Of a stretch of 10,239 nucleotides of DNA, positions 6,667 to 10,239 are shown piece by piece. Under the pieces are notes generated by a model, which saw only the letters and a list, made by a program, of their open reading frames with translations, did no database searches and was not told where the DNA came from. Position numbers and translations under genes: made by a program. Position 1 is the stretch's first letter. Every line of letters begins with the position of its first letter. The DNA comes from Syntrophomonadaceae bacterium (GTDB lineage: Bacteria > Bacillota > Dethiobacteria > DTU022): assembly GCA_007127255.1 (NCBI GenBank), contig SKZS01000209.1, forward strand, positions 1 to 10,239, given 5' to 3'.

Positions 6667-7806
6667 TCAGGAAAGCAGGTAGCGTGAAATAACCAGGCGC
6701 TGCACTTCGCTTGTTCCTTCATATATTTCCGTAATCTTTGCATCGCGCATGAACCGTTCTACGGGGTAATCGCGGGTGTAACCGTAACCGCCAAATATCT
6801 GGACCGCTTTTGTGGTAACTTCCATGGCGGTTTCCGAAGCAAACAGCTTGGCCATGGCCGAAGCCTTGCCGTATGGCAGTCCCTCGCTTTCCAGGTAGGC
6901 GGCCTGGTATGTCAGCAGGCGGGAAGCTTCGATCTTGGTGCCCATATCGGCAAGCATGAAAGATATGGCCTGGAAGTTGGCAATCGGCTGTCCAAACTGC
7001 TCCCTGCTTTTAGCGTACTTGGCTGCTTCATCAAGGGCACCCTGGGCAATACCGACGGCCTGGGCTGCTATACCGTTTCTCCCGCCGTCAAGAGTACTCA
7101 TGGCGATTTTAAACCCTTCGCCCTCTTTGCCAAGCAGGTTTTCTTTAGGAACCCGACAGTTATCGAAGACCAGCTCCAGTGTTGGTGAAGACCTTAAGCC
7201 CATTTTGCGTTCTTTTTTTCCAAACGAGAACCCGGGTGTTCCTTTTTCAACGATAAAAGCGCTGACCCCTTTTGCCTTCTTTTCCTTGTCTGTAACGGCA
7301 AACACGATGTTTATTTCTGCATCTCCGCCGTTGGTAATAAATATCTTATTGCCATTCAGCACATAACTGTCGCCATCTAAAACTGCTGTTGTGCTCTGCG
7401 CTGCGGCATCTGTTCCGGCAGTGGCTTCAGTCAGGGCATAAGCGCCCAGCTTTTCTCCTAAAGCCATCGGCTCCAGGTATTTTTTCTTCTGCTCTTCGCT
7501 GCCGTACTTATAGACCGGCCATCCGGCCAGGGAAGTATGGGCCGAAAGGGTAGTTCCGGCCGAAGCGTCAACCCTGGAAAGTTCTTCAACGGCAATAACG
7601 TAACTGATAAAATCGCAATCTCCTCCACCGTATTCTTCGGGCCACGGTATGCCGGTCAAACCGAGCTCACCCATCTTATCAAAGAGTTCGCGAGAAAACT
7701 CCTCTTTATCGTCACGCTCTTCAGCGCCGGGTAAAATCTCTTTTTCTGCAAAGTCGCGAACCATTTTCCGGGTCATTTCCTGCTCTTCGGTCAGTACAAA
7801 GTTCAC
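6667..7806 (-). CDS. Acyl-CoA dehydrogenase 1 (short-chain/butyryl-CoA type)
   Basis: This 379-residue flavoenzyme introduces the alpha-beta double bond into an acyl-CoA and passes electrons to ETF. All family features are intact: the N-terminal helical domain (about 1-120), signature 1 as ALTEATAGTDAAA at 124-136, the beta domain with IFITNGGDAEI at 155-165, and the C-terminal helical domain with REQFGQPI at 268-275. Next come QIFGGYGYTRDYP at 336-348, RDAKITEIYEGTSE at 354-367 with presumed catalytic base Glu363, and the QRLVISRYLL tail. Glu at the IYEGTSE position is typical of short- and medium-chain or butyryl-CoA dehydrogenases; isovaleryl-CoA and long-chain enzymes carry the base elsewhere. 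The start is GTG at 7804-7806, 8 bases after a perfect AGGAGG. Its neighbours suggest butyryl-CoA or isobutyryl-CoA as substrate, which sequence alone cannot settle. Its stop is 138 bases before the cobO start, across the palindromic repeat. Confidence 0.95.
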   Translation of the reverse strand: MNFVLTEEQEMTRKMVRDFAEKEILPGAEERDDKEEFSRELFDKMGELGLTGIPWPEEYGGGDCDFISYVIAVEELSRVDASAGTTLSAHTSLAGWPVYKYGSEEQKKKYLEPMALGEKLGAYALTEATAGTDAAAQSTTAVLDGDSYVLNGNKIFITNGGDAEINIVFAVTDKEKKAKGVSAFIVEKGTPGFSFGKKERKMGLRSSPTLELVFDNCRVPKENLLGKEGEGFKIAMSTLDGGRNGIAAQAVGIAQGALDEAAKYAKSREQFGQPIANFQAISFMLADMGTKIEASRLLTYQAAYLESEGLPYGKASAMAKLFASETAMEVTTKAVQIFGGYGYTRDYPVERFMRDAKITEIYEGTSEVQRLVISRYLLS

Positions 7807-7814
7807 TTATTCAT

Positions 7815-7820
7815 CCTCCT
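7815..7820 (-). promoter_or_regulatory. Ribosome binding site deciding the GTG start of acyl-CoA dehydrogenase 1
   Basis: A perfect AGGAGG lies 8 bases before the GTG at 7806-7804. The ATG that directly follows the motif is out of frame and meets a stop after three codons, so GTG is the real start. Confidence 0.75.
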
Positions 7821-7859
7821 ATTCCTTAATTCGAAATTTATTAATAGATATCTCCGTTA

Positions 7860-7888
7860 TTCATAGAATTACAGAGTATTACAACCAA
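7860..7888 (-). promoter_or_regulatory. Candidate housekeeping promoter upstream of acyl-CoA dehydrogenase 1
   Basis: On the minus strand a -35-like TTGGTT (7888-7883) and a -10-like TATGAA (7865-7860) are 17 bases apart, in an AT-rich part of the 196-base gap between the two dehydrogenase genes. Agreement with the consensus is only partial (3 of 6 and 4 of 6). It would allow dehydrogenase 1 and the B12-mutase block to be transcribed separately from dehydrogenase 2. Confidence 0.25.
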
Positions 7889-7908
7889 ATTTGTGCAGCC
7901 GATACTAT

Positions 7909-7938
7909 CCGGAAACTCAACAGATCATCTCTTTCCGG
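7909..7938. repeat. Short dyad CCGGAAA/TTTCCGG in the gap between the two dehydrogenase genes
   Basis: CCGGAAA at 7909-7915 and TTTCCGG at 7932-7938 are perfect 7-base reverse complements with a 16-base spacer. The dyad lies about 20 bases upstream of the candidate promoter's -35 element. It could be a regulator site or chance. No T-run follows on either strand, so it is not a terminator. Confidence 0.3.
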
Positions 7939-8002
7939 TTCAATGCCCTGACAGCAAAACCGAGTTTTCCATATTTAGACCAAAGGTAAGCAAAAAAGGC
8001 GT

Positions 8003-9115
8003 CTACTTCAAAAGCTGCCGGGAAATTACGATACGCTGGATCTGGTTGGACCCTTCGTAAATCTGGGTCGCCTTGGCGTCACAAAAATACCTTGTCAGCG
8101 GGTTGTCCTGCCTGGAAGCGTTGAGCCCGCAAAGGTCAATACACCTGGTAGCTGCATCAACAGCAAGATCTGTGGCGAACATTTTCGCCATGGAAGCCTC
8201 TTTTGAACAGCGCTCTCCCGCGTCTTTCACAGCGGCAGCCCGGTAAACGAGTAAACGTGCCGCTTCAAAACGGGCGGCAAGATCGGCCAGGGCAAAACTA
8301 ACGCCCTGCTCAGTCGTTTTTCCTCCTTCTTCCTGTTCCTTCATATAGCGAATGGTATAATCGATTGAAGCCCCGGCCAAACCGAGCCCCTGGGCGGCAA
8401 TACCGATTCTCCCGCCATCTAAGAGGGACATTGCGATCGCAAAGCCATCCCCCTCTTGACCAAGCCTGCTCGACATCGGCACAAAAAGATCCTCCAACCG
8501 CAGCTCTGTTGTGTTTGACCGGTTTAAGCCCATCTTTTTTTCAGGCTTTCCGGCAATCAGTCCGGGTGAATCCTTTTCCACAAGAAAAGCGGTAATCCCT
8601 TTTACCCCTTTTTTGCTGTCCATGGTGGCAAAAACTGTATAGAGATCAGCCTGGCCTCCGCTGGTTATAAATACTTTGCAGCCGTTTAACCGGTAGCCGC
8701 CATCCACCGCAACAGCAGTGGTCGTCAAAGCAGCAGCGTCGGAACCGGCCCCTGCTTCGGTAAGGGCAAAAGCGCCTAACATTTTCCCCTGGGCCAGTCC
8801 TGGCAGATAACGCTTTTTTTGCTCATCAGTGCCGAAATAAAGAATCGGAAAAGTGCCCACCGAGGTATGAACCGCTGTAATCACCCCGGTAGAAGAACAG
8901 ATTCGTGAAATTTCTTCGATTAAGAGGATATAACTTAAAAAGTCCTCACCCTGGCCGCCCCACTGTTCGGGTATGGGATAACCCAGATAACCGCGCTCAG
9001 CAGCTTTTTGCAAATTGTCACGGGGGAATTGATCACCTGTGTCAAGTTCATTTTCTGCAAAATGTCTGAATTCTTCCCGTTTCTTTAAGCCCTTTTCAGC
9101 TAAACCGAAACTCAT
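8003..9115 (-). CDS. Acyl-CoA dehydrogenase 2, divergent FAD-contact motifs
   Basis: This 370-residue acyl-CoA dehydrogenase paralogue has the usual three-domain fold. Signature 1 is intact (ALTEAGAGSDAAAL at 117-130), as are KVFITSGGQADL at 147-158, LLDGGRIGIAAQ at 231-242, and the C-terminal IYEGSNQIQRIVISRQLL with presumed catalytic Glu354. Two conserved elements that normally touch FAD across the subunit interface are lost. The RxQFG motif is replaced by QEEGG at 261-265, with a deletion of about two residues after it. The Q-x-x-G-G-x-G-Y segment reads DLCGLNAS at 327-334, and the R of RDAK is Cys345. The reading frame is clean, so this looks like a specialised subgroup rather than decay. 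ATG at 9113-9115 follows an AGAGGAG site. Substrate is unknown; isobutyryl-CoA or another branched acyl-CoA is possible from context. A role other than plain dehydrogenation cannot be excluded. Confidence 0.92.
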   Translation of the reverse strand: MSFGLAEKGLKKREEFRHFAENELDTGDQFPRDNLQKAAERGYLGYPIPEQWGGQGEDFLSYILLIEEISRICSSTGVITAVHTSVGTFPILYFGTDEQKKRYLPGLAQGKMLGAFALTEAGAGSDAAALTTTAVAVDGGYRLNGCKVFITSGGQADLYTVFATMDSKKGVKGITAFLVEKDSPGLIAGKPEKKMGLNRSNTTELRLEDLFVPMSSRLGQEGDGFAIAMSLLDGGRIGIAAQGLGLAGASIDYTIRYMKEQEEGGKTTEQGVSFALADLAARFEAARLLVYRAAAVKDAGERCSKEASMAKMFATDLAVDAATRCIDLCGLNASRQDNPLTRYFCDAKATQIYEGSNQIQRIVISRQLLK

Positions 9116-9201
9116 CCTGTCAATCTCCTCTGATGCCTAAGTCATTGATCCGCCGTCATATGCTGCTGTAGCGAATTATTTTCATCCCGCATTTATCATG
9201 G

Positions 9202-9224
9202 CTATTCTCCGCCAGGAGAAATAG
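9202..9224. repeat. Imperfect hairpin in the gap between thiolase and acyl-CoA dehydrogenase 2
   Basis: CTATTCTCC (9202-9210) and GGAGAAATAG (9215-9224) pair over nine bases, with one bulged A and a 4-base loop. It lies about 45 bases after the thiolase stop in the transcription direction. No T-run follows on the minus strand, so it is a weak terminator candidate at best. It overlaps a promoter-like sequence, so an operator is another reading. Confidence 0.45.
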
Positions 9225-9232
9225 ATTGACAA
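9204..9232 (-). promoter_or_regulatory. Candidate promoter for acyl-CoA dehydrogenase 2
   Basis: On the minus strand TTGTCA (9232-9227) matches the -35 consensus at 5 of 6 bases. GAGAAT (9209-9204) matches the -10 at 4 of 6, with a 17-base spacer. The inverted repeat at 9202-9224 covers the spacer and the -10, as an operator would. The start codon is about 90 bases downstream. Confidence 0.3.
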
Positions 9233-9267
9233 ACACAGCAGGTAACCCTTCACAATCCCAAACGACC

Positions 9268-10239
9268 CTAATTAACCCTGACAATAGTTGCCTCACCCTG
9301 CGCGGCTCCACTGCATATTGTTGCCAGTCCGTAACCTCCGCCGCGCCGGCGCAGTTCGGCGATCAGGGTAATCAGGATCCGTGCCCCGCTGGCGCCAATC
9401 GGATGACCCAAAGCAACCGCTCCGCCGTTTACATTTACTATTTCCTCATTCCAGCCACCCAGTTTAATACAGGTCAGGGCTACGGCGGCAAAAGCTTCAT
9501 TTACTTCGATTAAATCGATCTGTTCAGCCGTCATGCCCGCCTTATCCAGGGCAATTTTTGCTGCTTCATAGGGAACCGTGGCAATATAACGCGGTTCAAG
9601 AGAGGCCATCCCCTGGGAAACAATTTCCGCAATCGGTTCTATATTTAACTCCCGGGCACGCTCAGCAGAAGCAAGCACTAAAGCTGCCGCACCGTCACTG
9701 ATTCCCGGAGCATTGCCAGCTGTTACCAGGCCGTTTTCCTCGAAAGCAGGTGGAAGTTTGGCCAGTTTATTCAGATCTGTATCCCGGCGGGGAAGCTCAT
9801 CGTTTGCAACCGATACAGGATCTCCTTTTCTTTGGGGCACCTGGATTGAAACAATTTCATCGGCCAGGTAACCTTTATCCATAGCTTCCACTGCCCGCTG
9901 GTGGCTGCGCAGCGACCAGCGATCCATCTCGGCCCTGGTAATGCCGTGTTCAGCAGGCACAGCGCTGCCGTAAACGCCCATATGCACATTATGGAAGGGA
10001 CACCACAGCCCGTCATGGACCATACCATCAATTATGGAAGCATTTCCCATCCTGGCCCCGGTCCTTGCTCCCGGCAGATAATACGGTACTGCGCTCATGT
10101 TTTCCATACCGCCGGCCACAATAGTGGAAGCATCTTTAACCCTGATCAAAGAATCACCAAGGTTTACTGCCCGCAGTCCTGAAGCGCAGACTTTATTAAT
10201 TGTTTCCGACGGGACAGTTTGAGGCATCCCGGCCTTTAT
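9268..10239 (-). CDS. Acetyl-CoA C-acetyltransferase (thiolase), partial (N-terminus beyond right edge)
   Basis: This thiolase makes or splits acetoacetyl-CoA (2 acetyl-CoA to acetoacetyl-CoA plus CoA, reversible). The frame is open through the right edge, giving 323 visible residues; roughly the first 70 are missing. The first visible Met is internal, because thiolases normally have such a segment just before the nucleophile. Visible motifs are ETINKVCASGLRAVN with nucleophilic Cys18 of the visible part, GGMENMSAVPYYLP, VTAGNAPGISDGAAALV, VNEAFAAVAL, GGAVALGHPIGASGAR with the catalytic His, and the final TICSGAAQGEA, where Cys is the second catalytic cysteine (C-x-G). The family more often has C-I-G-G-G-x-G there. 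The stop is TAG at 9268-9270. Being first in this same-strand cluster with dehydrogenases and a butyryl/isobutyryl mutase suggests the final thiolytic step of butyryl-CoA oxidation, or the first step of butyrate synthesis. Confidence 0.95.
   Translation of the reverse strand: MKAGMPQTVPSETINKVCASGLRAVNLGDSLIRVKDASTIVAGGMENMSAVPYYLPGARTGARMGNASIIDGMVHDGLWCPFHNVHMGVYGSAVPAEHGITRAEMDRWSLRSHQRAVEAMDKGYLADEIVSIQVPQRKGDPVSVANDELPRRDTDLNKLAKLPPAFEENGLVTAGNAPGISDGAAALVLASAERARELNIEPIAEIVSQGMASLEPRYIATVPYEAAKIALDKAGMTAEQIDLIEVNEAFAAVALTCIKLGGWNEEIVNVNGGAVALGHPIGASGARILITLIAELRRRGGGYGLATICSGAAQGEATIVRVN

Noticed and set aside
6935..7366. 143-residue plus-strand open frame inside acyl-CoA dehydrogenase 1
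   Set aside because: It is antisense to a gene with full family signatures and its composition is Ser/Pro/Leu-rich, as expected of a shadow frame.
9226..9513. 95-residue plus-strand open frame over the thiolase 3' end
   Set aside because: It overlaps the conserved thiolase C-terminal motifs on the other strand and shows no domain of its own.

Overview
The window reads as chromosomal DNA of an anaerobic, moderately GC-rich Firmicute, probably a Clostridia-class fatty-acid oxidiser or fermenter. This is inferred from strong AGGAGG-type ribosome binding sites, frequent GTG starts, an NAD-dependent DNA ligase, a split B12 mutase with MeaB, and paired acyl-CoA dehydrogenases with a thiolase. No 16S or other taxonomic marker is present, so placement stays tentative. 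All nine genes lie on the minus strand and are transcribed from right to left. The first (thiolase) and the last (PAS/sigma-54 activator) are cut by the window edges.

Layout in transcription order: a thiolase lacking its N-terminus (10239-9268); acyl-CoA dehydrogenase 2 (9115-8003); acyl-CoA dehydrogenase 1 (7806-6667); a large REP-like double palindrome (about 6545-6648); cob(I)alamin adenosyltransferase cobO (6528-6001); the GTPase chaperone meaB (5954-4989); the acyl-CoA mutase large subunit (4985-3324) and its small B12-binding subunit (3266-2853); ligA (2789-780); and a PAS plus AAA+ sigma-54 activator (677 to beyond base 1). No gap exceeds 200 bases. The gaps at 678-779, 2790-2852, 3267-3323 and 5955-6000 hold ribosome binding sites but no terminator, RNA gene or convincing promoter. 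No tRNA, rRNA, CRISPR array, transposase or riboswitch was seen.

How the genes fit together: the mutase looks like a methylmalonyl-CoA mutase, but its two substrate-selecting positions are Phe83 and Gln201. These are the isobutyryl-CoA mutase (ICM) residues, not the Tyr/Arg pair of methylmalonyl-CoA mutase. The block then makes one coherent pathway: CobO makes adenosylcobalamin, MeaB gates and protects its loading, the two mutase subunits interconvert isobutyryl-CoA and butyryl-CoA, the dehydrogenases oxidise the acyl-CoA, and the thiolase splits acetoacetyl-CoA to acetyl-CoA. Enoyl-CoA hydratase, 3-hydroxyacyl-CoA dehydrogenase and ETF genes are not in the window. The cluster could serve isobutyrate/valine-carbon oxidation or run in reverse.

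The points most worth a second look are the ICM-type active site, an acyl-CoA dehydrogenase (8003-9115) that has lost two conserved FAD-contact motifs, and the palindrome-of-palindromes just upstream of cobO, which also creates a false N-terminal extension of that gene.
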